From contig NZ_CP043808.1 in NCBI RefSeq assembly GCF_008386315.1, positions 248,001 to 312,000 on the forward strand: a DNA stretch of 64,000 nt, written 5' to 3'. Below the pieces are notes generated by a model. That model saw only the letters and a program-made list of their open reading frames with translations. It had not been told where the DNA came from and searched no databases. The position numbers and the translations under genes were made by a program. Below are positions 23,857-33,615 of the stretch, piece by piece; position 1 is the stretch's first letter, and each line of letters opens with the position of its first letter. Source of the stretch: Serinicoccus marinus DSM 15273. Its GTDB lineage: Bacteria > Actinomycetota > Actinomycetes > Actinomycetales > Dermatophilaceae.

Positions 23857-26292
23857 TCACGTCCGCCCACGGACCGCCTCGATTCGGCCGCCTTCATCCC
23901 CAGCACCCGGCCCCAGCTCGACCACTACGTCTGCCGTCGCCACAGCCACCGGGTCGTGCTCGGCCACCACGACGGTATGCCCGTGGTCGGCCAGCGCGTG
24001 CAGCTGCGCCAGGAGCCGGTGCACGTCGGCGGGGTGCAGGCCGGTGGTCGGCTCGTCGAAGAGGTAGAGCGAGGCGCTGCGACGCTGCTTCTGCAGCTCG
24101 GTCGCGAGCTTGATCCGCTGCGCTTCGCCGCCGGAGAGCTCGGTGGCCGACTGCCCGAGCTGCAGGTATCCCAGCCCCAGGGCATCCAACGCTTCCAACG
24201 CCCGTGCCGCCGCCGGCACCTCCGCCAGCGCCTCCCGAGCCTCGCGCACACTCATCCGCAGCAGGTCCGCGACGGTGTGCCCCTGCCACCGCACCTCCAG
24301 CGTCTCCGGCCCGAACCGGTCGCCGTGGCAGGTCGGGCACGGGGCATACGTGCCGGGCAGGAAGAGGAGCTCCACCGCCACCGCGCCCTCGCCCCCGCAC
24401 GTCGGGCACTGCCCGGCCGTGGTGTTGAAGCTGAAGCGTGACGCGGTGAAGCCGCGCTCCCGCGCCTCCGGCGTCGCAGCGAACGTCTTGCGCACCGCGT
24501 CCCACAGCCCGGTGTAGGTGGCCAGCGTCGACCGCGGCGACCGGCCGATCGGCTTCTGCGTGATCCGCACGACCCGCCGGGGAGCCCCCGCGCCCACGGC
24601 TCGCACCGATCCCGCCGGGGCATCGACCTCGCCCTCGTCCATCCCTTCGTCGTCCTCCCCGTCCGCCTCCACAGCCTCCTCGAGGTCCTCCACCCGCGCG
24701 AGCTGCGCCCCGACCACGTCGTGCACCGCGTCGAGAAGGCTCGTCTTGCCCGACCCGGAAACCCCCGTCACCACGGTGACGACCCCGAGCGGCAGGTCGA
24801 GGTCGACGCCCCGCACGGTATGCCGCCGCAACCCGCGCAGCTCCAACGTCCCGGACGGCTCCCGCCCACCGGCCGGGGCATCCTCGCCCAGCACCTCACC
24901 GGCGTGAACCGGCTCGTCCAGGTACGCCGCCGTCGGCGACTCCTCCACCCCGGCCAGCCCCGCGACCGGCCCGGACCACAGCACCTCCCCGCCGTCGCGC
25001 CCGGCGCCCGGCCCGACGTCGACCACCCAGTCGCACTGCCGCACGACCGCCATGTCGTGCTCGACCACGACGACCGTGTTGCCCGCCGCCACGAGCGCGC
25101 GCAGCAGCCGCATGAGCTCGTCGACGTCGCGCGGGTGCAGTCCCGCCGACGGCTCGTCGAGCACGTAGACCACCCCGAAGAGCCCGGACCGCAGCGCCGT
25201 CGCCAGCCGCAGCCGCTGCAGCTCGCCCGAGGACACCCCCGCCGCCGGCCGGTCCAGCGACAGGTGACCCAGCCCCAGGTCGAGCAGCAGCTCCAGCCGC
25301 CCGAGCAGGTCCTCCACCAGCACCTTCTCGGCCAGCGCCTGGGCGTCCTCGCCCTGGAGCTCCCCGCGCCGCTCCCGCAGCACCGACACCAAAGCGTCCA
25401 CCGGCAGCGCCGCCGCCTCATCGATCGCCAGCCCCTGCCAGGTCACCCCCAGCGCGTCCGGGCGCAGCCGCCGCCCACGGCATACCGGGCACGGCCGCGT
25501 CTCGACGAAGCGCAGCATCCGCCGCCGCGACGTCGCGCTCCTCGTCTCGGCCAGGGTTCGCCGGACATACCTCGCGGCTGAGGAGAAGGTGCCCTGGTAG
25601 GGCCGGTTGATCCGCTCCGCGTCGCGCACCGGCACCACCGTGACCACCGGCTGCTCGTCGGTGAAGAGGATCCACTCCCGCGTCGCCGCGGGCAGCTCGC
25701 GCCACGGCGCGTCGATGTCGTGCCCGAGCGTGGCGACGATGTCGCGGTAGTTCTTGCCCAGCCACGCCCCCGGCCATGCCGCGATCGCGCCCTCGGCGAT
25801 GGAGAGCGAGTCGTCCGGCACCATCGAGGCCTCGGTCGGCTCATGCTCCACCCCCAGCCCGCCGCAGCGCGGGCACGCACCCTGTGCCGTGTTCGCCGAG
25901 AAGTGGTCGGAGTCGAGCCGCTCCGCGCCCTCGGGGTATGCCCCGCACCGGCTCAGCAGCATGCGCAGCGTCGCCCCCGTCGTGGTCACCGTGCCCACGC
26001 TCGACCGCGCACCGCCCGCCCCACGGCCCTGCTCCAGCGCGACCGTCGGTGGCAGCCCGCCCACGTCGCGCACCTGCGGGTCGAGCGCGCCGTGCAGGAG
26101 GCGACGGGCATACGGCGCGACGGAGTCGAGGTAGCGCCGCTGCGACTCCCCGTGGATCGTGCCGAAGGCCAGGCTCGACTTGCCCGACCCGCTCACCCCG
26201 GTCACCGCGACGAGCGCGCCGCGGGGGAGGCTGACGTCGACGTCGCGCAGGTTGTGCAGCCGCGCTCCCCAGACCTCGATCCGACCGTCCAT
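23857..26292 (-). CDS. UvrA-like ABC-type ATPase (UvrA2/drug-resistance class)
   Basis: This 811-residue protein has two UvrA-type ATPase halves: [18 protein letters not shown] (about 34-51) and [16 protein letters not shown] (about 500), with [12 protein letters not shown] and [12 protein letters not shown] signatures. Zinc-finger Cys pairs occur as [24 protein letters not shown] and CPTCHGDR. At 811 residues it is shorter than housekeeping UvrA (about 950) and lacks its UvrB-interaction insert, like UvrA2 and DrrC-type proteins linked to damage or intercalator tolerance. It lies downstream of the MscS gene on the same strand. Confidence 0.85.
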   Translation of the reverse strand: MDGRIEVWGARLHNLRDVDVSLPRGALVAVTGVSGSGKSSLAFGTIHGESQRRYLDSVAPYARRLLHGALDPQVRDVGGLPPTVALEQGRGAGGARSSVGTVTTTGATLRMLLSRCGAYPEGAERLDSDHFSANTAQGACPRCGGLGVEHEPTEASMVPDDSLSIAEGAIAAWPGAWLGKNYRDIVATLGHDIDAPWRELPAATREWILFTDEQPVVTVVPVRDAERINRPYQGTFSSAARYVRRTLAETRSATSRRRMLRFVETRPCPVCRGRRLRPDALGVTWQGLAIDEAAALPVDALVSVLRERRGELQGEDAQALAEKVLVEDLLGRLELLLDLGLGHLSLDRPAAGVSSGELQRLRLATALRSGLFGVVYVLDEPSAGLHPRDVDELMRLLRALVAAGNTVVVVEHDMAVVRQCDWVVDVGPGAGRDGGEVLWSGPVAGLAGVEESPTAAYLDEPVHAGEVLGEDAPAGGREPSGTLELRGLRRHTVRGVDLDLPLGVVTVVTGVSGSGKTSLLDAVHDVVGAQLARVEDLEEAVEADGEDDEGMDEGEVDAPAGSVRAVGAGAPRRVVRITQKPIGRSPRSTLATYTGLWDAVRKTFAATPEARERGFTASRFSFNTTAGQCPTCGGEGAVAVELLFLPGTYAPCPTCHGDRFGPETLEVRWQGHTVADLLRMSVREAREALAEVPAAARALEALDALGLGYLQLGQSATELSGGEAQRIKLATELQKQRRSASLYLFDEPTTGLHPADVHRLLAQLHALADHGHTVVVAEHDPVAVATADVVVELGPGAGDEGGRIEAVRGRT

Positions 26293-26336
26293 GCCGGTCA
26301 GGGTATGCCGGGGGCTCGCCAGCCCGACCGCGCCGG

Positions 26337-27172
26337 TCAGGCCGGCCCCTGCTCGCCGAAGGTCTCGCGCAGCGTCCGCTGCAGCCGCGGCCCGGCGTCG
26401 ACCGTCACCGCGTCGGAGGTCGTCTCGATGCCCGCGTCGGCGAAGGCCCCGAGCACCGCCTGGATCACCGCGTCGGTGGCCTCCTTGGTCTCGAGCTGCC
26501 GGGCGCCGGACCAGAAGCGCAGCTCGAGCACCACCGCCTTGGTGCCGACTGCGGTGAAGAAGGCCTCCGGGGAGGGCTCGTCGAGCACCTGCGGCAGTGC
26601 CCGCATCGTGCCCACCGCCAGGTCCTGCGCGCGGGCGAGGTCGTCATCGTCCGCGAGCTCGATGGTGATCGAGCTGCGCACGTGCTCGTAGCCGGTCTGC
26701 ACCGTGACCAGGTTGCTGTGCAGCACGCCGTTGGGCACCAGCACGAGCCGCCCGTCGAAGGTCCGCACCGAGGTCGAGCTGAGCCGCATCTCGACGACCG
26801 TGCCCGCCTGCTCCAGGAGCGCGATCTGGTCGCCGACCTCCGGTCGCGCGCCAGGATGATGATGCCGGCGAAGAGGTTGCCCAGCACGGTCTGGAAGGCG
26901 ATGCCGGCCGCGATCGAGATGATCCCGACGCCGCCGAGGATGTTGACCGGCCGCACGCTGGGGAAGAGCACGGTCAGCGCGACGCCGATCCCGAGCGCCA
27001 CGACGACCCAGCCGAGCAGCCGCCCGAAGACCTGCGCCGACTCCTCGCTGCGGCCGCGCCAGCGCAGCGCCCGGCCGAAGGCCATCCGCACCACCTGGCC
27101 CAGCAGCACCGACCCGACGAGCACCGCCGCCGCGACGGCGACGCCTTTCCAGGTGATCTCGGGCAGGCTCAC
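26337..27172 (-). pseudogene. MscS-family mechanosensitive channel, frameshifted
   Basis: The N-terminal part has two membrane helices (VAVAAAVLVGSVLLGQVV and LLGWVVVALGIGVALTVLF) and the pore region ILGGVGIISIAAGIAFQTVLG. The frame breaks at about 26850, right after FAGIIILAR. The beta domain continues in another frame as PEVGDQIALLEQAGTVVEMR and ends at 26337. Losing one C from a CC pair explains it. The GTG start at 27172 overlaps the stop of the DUF2254 gene, so the two form an operon. Confidence 0.8.
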
Positions 27173-28557
27173 GCGCGCTGCTCCGTCGGCGCCGCCTCGT
27201 CTCGGCGCGGGCCCGCGCACGATCTGCCGGCGACGCGCTCCCAGTGGTCCAGCGCCTCGGCATACTCCGGCAGCGCCACCGGCCGCAGCCGCTCGATGAT
27301 GAAGAGCACCTGCCGCGGCACCTGCAGCGAGTTCTCCGCGTAGTGCAGGACCTCCTCCAGCGAGAGGTCGATGAGCTCCTCCACCCGCTGCGGGGTGTGA
27401 ACGAGCCGGACGACTCCGTCGTGGCGCACCGCCCGGGGCAGGTCGCGCCGCGTGACCACCCGCCGCAGGATCCGGTGGATCTCGTCCATGACCTGGCTCG
27501 CGGTCGTCGGGTCGTTGATGCCCGGGCTCAGCGCCCGCTCGGCGATGTCGACGAGCTTGCGCATGCCGACCGCCGGGTCCTGGTTGAAGGCGCGGTCCTG
27601 CTCGACGGCGACCGCCCGGCGCAGCGTCGCGAGGTCGAGCTCGGACTCCAGCTCCTCCTGGTCGTCGCGGTGCTCGGCGACGGTGACCGGGGCTCCGGGC
27701 ACGTCGAGGCCCCAGACGCGCAGCGCCGGCGCGCCCTCGGTGACGTAGCGCCCGACCGGGGTGAGCACCTGCACGACGGCGTCGCGCTCGGTCGCCCAGC
27801 GCACGAGCGAGCGGTGGTCGATCTCGACGACGTAGCCGTGCTCCTGCGACTCGACGGTCAGCGGCGCCTGCTGCTCCGGCTCGTCCCACCGCGCGTCGCG
27901 GCGCTGCGCGGTCGGGTCGTCCGAGCGAGGGAAGTAGCGGTCGGCGATCGCCATCGTCGACTCCCCGAGGTGGGACACGATCGAGGAGACCTGGATCGAG
28001 GTCGTGATGTGGTGGATGAACGCGAGGAACATCGCCACGCTCGCCAGCACCAGCAGGAAGCCGAGCGTGATCGAGATCTGCGGCACGAAGGCGGTGATGT
28101 CGCCCGTGTCGCCGCGCACCGACCGCAGCACGGTGAGGGCATACGTGAAGGTCGCGGCGAAGATGCCCAGCGTCGCCTGCGTGATCCGGCTGGAGAGGAA
28201 GTCGCTGAGCACGCGTGGGCTGAACTGGCTGCTAGCGAGCTGCACCACGACCATCGTGATCGAGAAGACGAGGCCGGTCACCGAGATCATCGCGCCGGCG
28301 ATGTTGCCGAGCATGTCGCGCGCGCCGCCCGGGCCGCCCTGGAAGACGAAGGGCAGGTGCTCGTCGAAGGTCTTCTCCCACTCCGGCAGCAGCGCGCCGG
28401 TCACCGTGGCGAGCACGACGATGACCGTCGGCAGCATCCAGAACGGCCGCCAGAACCGGTCCCACCGGGTGATGCTGCGGGTCCTCGGCAGGACGCCGAC
28501 GTCGTCGAGCTCCTCGGTGTCCTCGCGCCGGGAGTCGCGGTGGTTCGCCTCGCTCAT
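27169..28557 (-). CDS. DUF2254 integral membrane protein
   Basis: This 462-residue protein has N-terminal membrane helices (FWMLPTVIVVLATVTGALL, MISVTGLVFSITMVVVQLA, LGIFAATFTYALTVL, LGFLLVLASVAMFLAFIHH) followed by a long soluble domain. FSPRVLSDFLSSR and GINDPTTASQVMDEIH are typical of DUF2254. The function is unknown. Tight coupling to a mechanosensitive channel suggests a role in envelope or ion homeostasis. The start at ATG 28557 omits three extra N-terminal codons. Confidence 0.8.
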   Translation of the reverse strand: MSEANHRDSRREDTEELDDVGVLPRTRSITRWDRFWRPFWMLPTVIVVLATVTGALLPEWEKTFDEHLPFVFQGGPGGARDMLGNIAGAMISVTGLVFSITMVVVQLASSQFSPRVLSDFLSSRITQATLGIFAATFTYALTVLRSVRGDTGDITAFVPQISITLGFLLVLASVAMFLAFIHHITTSIQVSSIVSHLGESTMAIADRYFPRSDDPTAQRRDARWDEPEQQAPLTVESQEHGYVVEIDHRSLVRWATERDAVVQVLTPVGRYVTEGAPALRVWGLDVPGAPVTVAEHRDDQEELESELDLATLRRAVAVEQDRAFNQDPAVGMRKLVDIAERALSPGINDPTTASQVMDEIHRILRRVVTRRDLPRAVRHDGVVRLVHTPQRVEELIDLSLEEVLHYAENSLQVPRQVLFIIERLRPVALPEYAEALDHWERVAGRSCAGPRRDEAAPTEQRA

Positions 28558-28572
28558 GGTCGCCACAGCCTG

Positions 28573-29409
28573 TCAGGGGGTATGCCCGGCCGCACCTCGA
28601 CCGGCACCCTCGCCGCTGGTCGTGGGTCGGGTGACGCCGGGGAGGCCGCTGCGCTCGCCCGCGAGGCGGGCGAGCAGCCCGAGCTGGGCGCGGCGCTCGT
28701 GGGCGAAGGTGACCCGCGGGGAGGAGTGCCAGGAGGTGGTGAAGAGCCACTTGGCACGGGCCAGGGCGGTGCGGTCGTGGGCGAGCATGGGCTCGAGCAG
28801 GGTGCGGGCCTCGGCGACCGGGTCGGTGCCGGTGCGGGTGACCAGGCCCAGGTCGTGGGCCTCGCCGCCGGGGACGAGCCGGCCGCTGAGGGTGAGCTCC
28901 TTGGCGACGTCGACGCCGACGAGCTCGGCGAGCGAGCGGATGCCGGTCATGTCGGGCACGAGCCCCCAGCGCACCTCGCGGACCGACCAGGACGCGTCAG
29001 GGGTGGAGGTGCGCAGGTCGGCGCCGAGCGCGAGCTGGATGCCTGCGCCGAGGCAATGCCCGTGGACCGCGGCCACGACCGGCACGGGCAGCCGACGCCA
29101 GGCCCAGCAGGCCTCCTGGAAGACGTTGGTGCCGCGCCACGGCCGGGGGAGGAAGCGGGTGCCGATGCCGACCGGGTCCGTCAGCGCTGCCCGCAGGTCG
29201 AGGCCGGCGCAGAAGGCCGGGCCCTCGCCGGAGAGGACGACCGCGCGGACGGCGTGGTCCCTGCCCAGGCTGCGCGCGGTGCGGACGAGGTCGTCGAGCA
29301 TGCCCAGGGTGAGGGCGTTGAGCTTGTCCGGGCGGGCCAGCCGGACGTGCGCGACGCCGTCGGCCCCACGGTCGACGGTGACGTGCTCGCTGCGCTGGTG
29401 GGTCGGCAT
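28573..29409 (-). CDS. Enoyl-CoA hydratase/isomerase-family protein
   Basis: This 278-residue crotonase-fold protein has the oxyanion-hole segments GEGPAFCAGLDLRAAL and HGHCLGAGIQLALGADLR. Such enzymes hydrate enoyl-CoA in fatty acid oxidation or catalyse related CoA thioester reactions. The usual catalytic Glu pair is not obvious at both positions (VREVRWGLVPDM carries one), so the exact reaction is open. It ends 16 bases before the DUF2254 start and may be cotranscribed. Confidence 0.8.
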   Translation of the reverse strand: MPTHQRSEHVTVDRGADGVAHVRLARPDKLNALTLGMLDDLVRTARSLGRDHAVRAVVLSGEGPAFCAGLDLRAALTDPVGIGTRFLPRPWRGTNVFQEACWAWRRLPVPVVAAVHGHCLGAGIQLALGADLRTSTPDASWSVREVRWGLVPDMTGIRSLAELVGVDVAKELTLSGRLVPGGEAHDLGLVTRTGTDPVAEARTLLEPMLAHDRTALARAKWLFTTSWHSSPRVTFAHERRAQLGLLARLAGERSGLPGVTRPTTSGEGAGRGAAGHTP

Positions 29410-29434
29410 ACCCCGCAGCATCCCAGACCCCGCC

Positions 29435-29467
29435 CCCACCGACCGGACGGAAGGTCTGGCCGGTGGG
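29435..29467 (-). terminator. Hairpin downstream of the OsmC gene
   Basis: CCCACCG and CGGTGGG form the outer stem, with CC/GG and GAC/GTC continuing inward and a five-base loop. It lies about 20 bases past the OsmC stop on the minus strand. No clear T-tract follows. Confidence 0.5.
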
Positions 29468-29486
29468 TGGGAGCCCGTCGGGGGAC

Positions 29487-29927
29487 TCAGGACTCCAGCG
29501 CGGCGTCCAGGGTGATGTCGACGCCGGTGAGGGCCTTGCTCACGGGGCACTGCTCCTTGGCCTTCTCGGCGGCCTGCACGAAGGCGGCCTCGTCGAGCCC
29601 GTCCACCTCGCCGCGGACGGTGAGCGTGATGCCGGTGAGCTTGAAGCCACCGGCCGGGTCCTCGCCGAGCGAGACGTCGGCGGAGACGTCGAGCGCCTGC
29701 GGGGTGCCACCGGCCTCGGCGACGAAGGCCGAGAGCTGCATGGCGTAGCAGGAGGAGTGGGCCGCGGCGATGAGCTCCTCGGGGGAGGTGGCGCCGCCGG
29801 CGTCCTCGGCCGAGCGCTTCGGGAAGGACACGTCGTAGCTGCCGGCCTTCGAGCTGGCCAGCTCGACCGTGCCGTTGCCGTCCTGCAGGGAGCCGGTCCA
29901 GGCGGTGCGTGCGGTGCGAGTGGGCAC
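29487..29927 (-). CDS. OsmC/Ohr-family peroxiredoxin-like protein
   Basis: This 146-residue protein has the two catalytic cysteines of the family, in AAHSSCYAMQLSAFV and KEQCPVSKALTG. OsmC proteins reduce organic hydroperoxides using a dithiol cofactor. GTG 29927 is preceded by GAAAGGA. It is divergent from the VOC gene. The residue order GGATSPEELIAAAHS fits OsmC more than Ohr. Confidence 0.85.
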   Translation of the reverse strand: MPTRTARTAWTGSLQDGNGTVELASSKAGSYDVSFPKRSAEDAGGATSPEELIAAAHSSCYAMQLSAFVAEAGGTPQALDVSADVSLGEDPAGGFKLTGITLTVRGEVDGLDEAAFVQAAEKAKEQCPVSKALTGVDITLDAALES

Positions 29928-30050
29928 GATGGGTCCTTTCGTCGGGGTTGCGCTGTCGTGGGCGTCAACCGGAAGGTATGCCGAGGCATTCCGAGCGCCG
30001 AGGCGCGGGCATACCCTCCGGGGCCGGGACAGACCTGACACGATGGGCGC

Positions 30051-30560
30051 ATGCTGAGCGTCAACATGGTGACCATCGACTGCGTCGACCTGGAGCCGAT
30101 GGTGGAGTTCTGGACCCAGGCGCTGCAGACCGAGGTGGCCGTCGACTGGGGCGACTTCGTCGTCCTGCGGGGCGAGCCGGCGGTGGGGCTGCAGCGGGTC
30201 GAGGAGGTCACGCCCGGCAAGAACCGGCTGCACCTCGACCTCTCCGGCGGTGACCGCGCCCCCGAGGTCGCCCGGCTCGTGGAGCTCGGCGGCGACGTCG
30301 TGCGGACCCACGACGTGGACGACTTCGGCTGGACGGTGATGGTCGACCCGGCGGGCAACGAGTTCTGCATCAGCGACCCGCAGGGGACGGGCGACGACGA
30401 CGACGGCTCGGACGAGCAGGGGGAGACGGCGCAGGACGACACCGAGGCGCGGGACCGGCACGCCGACGAGGTGGCCGACCAGACCCCGGAGGAGCGGGCC
30501 GCCGGTGACGCCGCCGCGGCGCAGGCCGCGAGGGACGACGCCGCGGCGGACGAGCGATGA
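30051..30560 (+). CDS. VOC (glyoxalase-fold) protein with acidic tail
   Basis: Residues 1-115 form the glyoxalase/bleomycin-resistance fold (VTIDCVDLEPMVEFWTQAL at the start, MVDPAGNEFCISDP at the end). About 50 residues of Asp/Glu/Ala-rich, probably disordered tail follow (GDDDDGSDEQGETAQDDTEA). Such single-domain VOC proteins act as dioxygenases, isomerases or binding proteins; the substrate is unknown. Its stop overlaps the following hydrolase start. Confidence 0.75.
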   Translation: MLSVNMVTIDCVDLEPMVEFWTQALQTEVAVDWGDFVVLRGEPAVGLQRVEEVTPGKNRLHLDLSGGDRAPEVARLVELGGDVVRTHDVDDFGWTVMVDPAGNEFCISDPQGTGDDDDGSDEQGETAQDDTEARDRHADEVADQTPEERAAGDAAAAQAARDDAAADER

Positions 30561-31228
30561 CCGAGGCCGTCCCGGAGACCGGAGCCGGGGGCGACCCCGC
30601 CCCGCTCGTCCTGCTGCACGGCGTCGGCCAGGCGCCGATGGCCTGGGAGGACGTCGTCGTCGCGCTCTACGGCAGCCGGCGGCTGCTCACCCCGTGGGTG
30701 CCCGGCTTGCGCCCGACCGAGCAGCGGGTGCTGCCGCTCGACGACGCGGTTGCCGCGCTGGACCAGCAGCTCATGCTCGAGGGGATGCAGGGGGTCGACC
30801 TGTGCGGGCTGTCCTACGGCGCAATGGTCGCGACCCGGCTCGCGGCGGACTTCCCCGAGCGGGTGCGGCGGCTCGTGCTCATCGCCGGGCAGGTCCGCCC
30901 GCCGCGGATGCTCATGCGGGCCCAGGGCGCCGCGCTCAGGCTCGTGCCCGCGTCCCGCCTGGCCGACGCCGGGGTCTCGAAAGAACGGCTGCTGCAGGCG
31001 CTGGAGGTGGCGCGTTCCGCCGACCTGACCGACGCGCTCCCCAAGGTGCAGGCGCCCACGCTCGTGCTCGTCGGCGCCAAGGACAAGGCCAACCAGCCGG
31101 GCGCGCGGGCGCTGGCCGACGGCATACCCGGGGCGCGGCTGCGGATCGTCGAGGGCGCCGGCCACGCCCTCAACGAGGACGCCCCCGCCACCCTGGTCGA
31201 CCTGCTGCGCGACTTCCTGGACGCCTGA
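30557..31228 (+). CDS. Alpha/beta-fold hydrolase
   Basis: This 223-residue protein has LVLLHGVGQAPMAWE as the oxyanion region, CGLSYGAMVATRLA with the nucleophilic Ser in G-x-S-x-G, LVLVGAKDKAN with the acid, and EGAGHALNEDAP with the catalytic His. The substrate is not inferable. It is translationally coupled (ATGA) to the VOC protein. It is convergent with the patatin gene. Confidence 0.8.
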   Translation: MTEAVPETGAGGDPAPLVLLHGVGQAPMAWEDVVVALYGSRRLLTPWVPGLRPTEQRVLPLDDAVAALDQQLMLEGMQGVDLCGLSYGAMVATRLAADFPERVRRLVLIAGQVRPPRMLMRAQGAALRLVPASRLADAGVSKERLLQALEVARSADLTDALPKVQAPTLVLVGAKDKANQPGARALADGIPGARLRIVEGAGHALNEDAPATLVDLLRDFLDA

Positions 31229-31234
31229 CGTCCC

Positions 31235-32125
31235 TCAGATCCCGAGGAATTCGCGGATGGCGGGAAGCTCGCGGCGGGCCTGCGCGAGCCCGGCGTCGTA
31301 GCTCGCGCGCAGCTTGGCGACGTCGCGCTCGCCGTTGCCGACCGGCATACGCTCCGGCACGAAGAGGTATGCCGCCCCGCTCGCCTCGAGCTCCCACAGC
31401 TCCTCCCGCACCGCGTTGTAGCGCTCCGCCCGCAGCGCCATCGCCTCCGGCACCGCGGGGTAGCGGCGGAAGTGCCGCCGCAGGTAGCCCAGCCCGCGCT
31501 GCGGCGTCTTGCGGTAGCCGCGCTCCTGCGTCAGCACGACGAGGAACTTCTCGAAGCCGTCGGCTCGCGCCGCGTCCAGCGGTATGCCTCCGGACGGGCC
31601 GAGCGCGCCGTCGACGTAGACCCTCCCGTCGATCGTCACCGGCGGCATGACCACCGGCATCGTCGAAGACGCCCGCACCCGCACCATGAGGTCGCGCATC
31701 GTCGCGAGGTCGTCGCGGCCCCAGTAGACCTGCTCCCCGCTGACCGCGTCGAAGGCGCCGATCCGCCGCTGCGCCGGGTGCGCGGCGAAGGTCGCGAAGT
31801 CGAAGGGCAGCGCCTGGTGCGGGAGGGCGGTCTGCTCGTAGATGTACTCCGCGTCGAACCACCCACGACCCCGCGCGAAGCTGCGCCAGTCACCGAAGCG
31901 GGGGTCGGCCGCGAAGTCGGTGAAGCTGTGTCGGGCGCGCCAGGCGTCACGCGACAGCGTGTTGCAGGTGTTGCTCGCCCCCGCCGAGATCCCACCCACC
32001 CAGCCCAGGTCGATCCCCGCCTCGAGCAGGGTCACGACCACCCCCGAGGTGTATGACGCCCGCATCCCTCCACCCTCGAAGACCAGGGCGGTGTCGCCCA
32101 CCAGACGCCGCTGCTGCTCGGTCAC
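31235..32125 (-). CDS. Patatin-like phospholipase (RssA/YjjU type)
   Basis: This 296-residue patatin has the oxyanion motif VFEGGGMRASYTSGV, the nucleophile elbow GGISAGASN and the DG dyad in VDGALGPSGG. Patatin-type hydrolases release fatty acids from lipids with a Ser-Asp dyad. No signal peptide is present, so it acts in the cytosol. It probably starts at GTG 32125. Confidence 0.85.
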   Translation of the reverse strand: MTEQQRRLVGDTALVFEGGGMRASYTSGVVVTLLEAGIDLGWVGGISAGASNTCNTLSRDAWRARHSFTDFAADPRFGDWRSFARGRGWFDAEYIYEQTALPHQALPFDFATFAAHPAQRRIGAFDAVSGEQVYWGRDDLATMRDLMVRVRASSTMPVVMPPVTIDGRVYVDGALGPSGGIPLDAARADGFEKFLVVLTQERGYRKTPQRGLGYLRRHFRRYPAVPEAMALRAERYNAVREELWELEASGAAYLFVPERMPVGNGERDVAKLRASYDAGLAQARRELPAIREFLGI

Positions 32126-32170
32126 GCAGGTCAGCCTAGGGGCTCAGGCGCCGGGGCTCGGACCACGGCC

Positions 32171-32524
32171 TGGGCCACCGGCAACGGTGACCTGCACGCC
32201 AAGAACCTGTCCGTCCTGCAGCGTGACGGCGAGTGGCGCGTCGCCCCGGTCTACGACGTGCCCAGCACGGTGCCCTACGGCGACCCGACCGCAGCGCTGC
32301 CCCTGGCCGGGCGCCGGGAGAACCTCACCCGCAGGGCCTTCCTCGAGCTCGCCGACGCCGTCGGGCTGTCGACCCGCGCCGCGAGCAGCGCTCTCGACGA
32401 GGTGCTCAGGGTCACGGCGCAGGTGGTCGAGGACGTGGAGGGCGCAGCGATCAGTCTGGACCCGCGCCGCCGCAGCGACCTCGTGCGCACCCTGCGGCGA
32501 CGCCGTCGCGACCTCGGCGCCTGA
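32171..32524 (+). pseudogene. C-terminal remnant of a HipA-type kinase toxin
   Basis: The frame contains TGNGDLHAKNLSVL, the catalytic-loop signature of HipA Ser/Thr kinases, then WRVAPVYDVPSTVPYGD, the metal-binding segment. About 300 N-terminal residues and any HipB partner are missing. No start codon precedes the catalytic loop. It is a fossil of a hipBA module. Confidence 0.7.
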
Positions 32525-33199
32525 TCAGCAGCAGCAGGTGCCGCCGGTGCAGCCGCACCCGCCGCCGGAGGGCGCGCAGCACCCCTTGCCCTGCCAGGCC
32601 AGCACGCCCTCGCGCAGCGCGATGCCGGCGATGACCAGCCCGGCCAGCGGGTCGGCCCAGGACCAGCCGAGCGTCGCGTTGAGCAGGAGGCCGACGAGCA
32701 GCACCGCAGAGAGGTAGGTGCACAGCAGCGTCTGCGTGCCGTCCGCGACCACGGCGTTGGAGCCCAGGGCCCGGCCGGTCCGTCGCTGCGCCCAGGACAG
32801 GACCGGCATGACGACGAGGGAGGCGACGGCGAGCCCGATCCCCACCATCGAGGTCTCCGCCTCGCGCCCCGAGACCAGCGCTCGCACCGACTCCACCGAG
32901 ACGAGGGTGGCCAGGGCGAAGAAGGCGATCGCCATCATCCGCAGCGCCTGCTTCTCCCGCTCCTCGGGCAGGCGGTGGCTGAATTGCCACAGCACGATGA
33001 GGCCGCTGCTCACCTCGACCACGGAGTCCAGGCCGAAGCCGACGAGGGCGACGGACCCGGCGACCAGACCCGCCGCGATCGCGACGACCGCCTCGAGCAC
33101 GTTGTAGACCACCGAGGCCAGCGCGAGCAGCCTCGCCCGCCGCTGCAGGGTCCGGCGGCGGCCCGCCGCGCCGGGCGTCACTAGCTCGACCGACGTCAT
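32525..33199 (-). CDS. CDF-type metal transporter with Cys-rich tail
   Basis: This 224-residue membrane protein has five to six helices. VALVGFGLDSVVEVSSGLIV carries the acidic residue typical of cation diffusion facilitator-like exporters. The C-terminus is unusual: GKGCCAPSGGGCGCTGG and then TCCC, eight cysteines in the last 20 residues, a likely soft-metal ligand. The ATG overlaps the stop of the CmtR-like gene. The operon suggests efflux or handling of cadmium, lead or a related thiophilic metal. Confidence 0.75.
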   Translation of the reverse strand: MTSVELVTPGAAGRRRTLQRRARLLALASVVYNVLEAVVAIAAGLVAGSVALVGFGLDSVVEVSSGLIVLWQFSHRLPEEREKQALRMMAIAFFALATLVSVESVRALVSGREAETSMVGIGLAVASLVVMPVLSWAQRRTGRALGSNAVVADGTQTLLCTYLSAVLLVGLLLNATLGWSWADPLAGLVIAGIALREGVLAWQGKGCCAPSGGGCGCTGGTCCC

Positions 33200-33615
33200 C
33201 GCCGCACCCCCGGTCCGCTCGCGGGGCACAGCACGACGGCGTCGCCGGTGGCGGCGAGCAGCTCCTCGGTGGCGGCGAGGAGCGAGGTGACCAAGGTGGG
33301 ATCGGTCACGCTGAGCATCGTGGACCGGCCCACGCTCCGGGCGGACACCAGCCCGCAGCCGCGCAGGCAGGCGAGGTGCCCGGACACCGTGGACTGGGCC
33401 AGGTCGAAGTGCTCGGTCAGCTCCCGCACGTTGTGCTCGCCGAGCAGCAGGTGCCGCAGGATCGCCACCCGCGAGGGGTCGCTCAGCCCGTGGAAGAGCG
33501 CCGCGGCACGGACCGCCGCGTCACGCTCCGCCGTCCGCGTCGCCGCGTCACGCTCCGCGCCACGGACCGCCGCCTCACGCTCCGCCGCGCGGTCCGAGGC
33601 CAGCGCCGCGCTCAT
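33196..33615 (-). CDS. ArsR/SmtB-family metal sensor, CmtR-like
   Basis: This 139-residue winged-helix repressor has SDPSRVAILRHLL, then LAQSTVSGHLACLRGCGLV. The Cys-x3-Cys in the recognition helix plus a C-terminal Cys (AVVLCPAS) match the Cd/Pb-sensing sites described for mycobacterial CmtR. Residues 10-37 consist of three tandem nine-residue repeats (AEREAAVRG, AERDAATRT, AERDAAVRA) not usual in the family. It overlaps both neighbours by four bases and probably represses the operon through 34260-34278. Confidence 0.8.
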   Translation of the reverse strand: MSAALASDRAAEREAAVRGAERDAATRTAERDAAVRAAALFHGLSDPSRVAILRHLLLGEHNVRELTEHFDLAQSTVSGHLACLRGCGLVSARSVGRSTMLSVTDPTLVTSLLAATEELLAATGDAVVLCPASGPGVRR

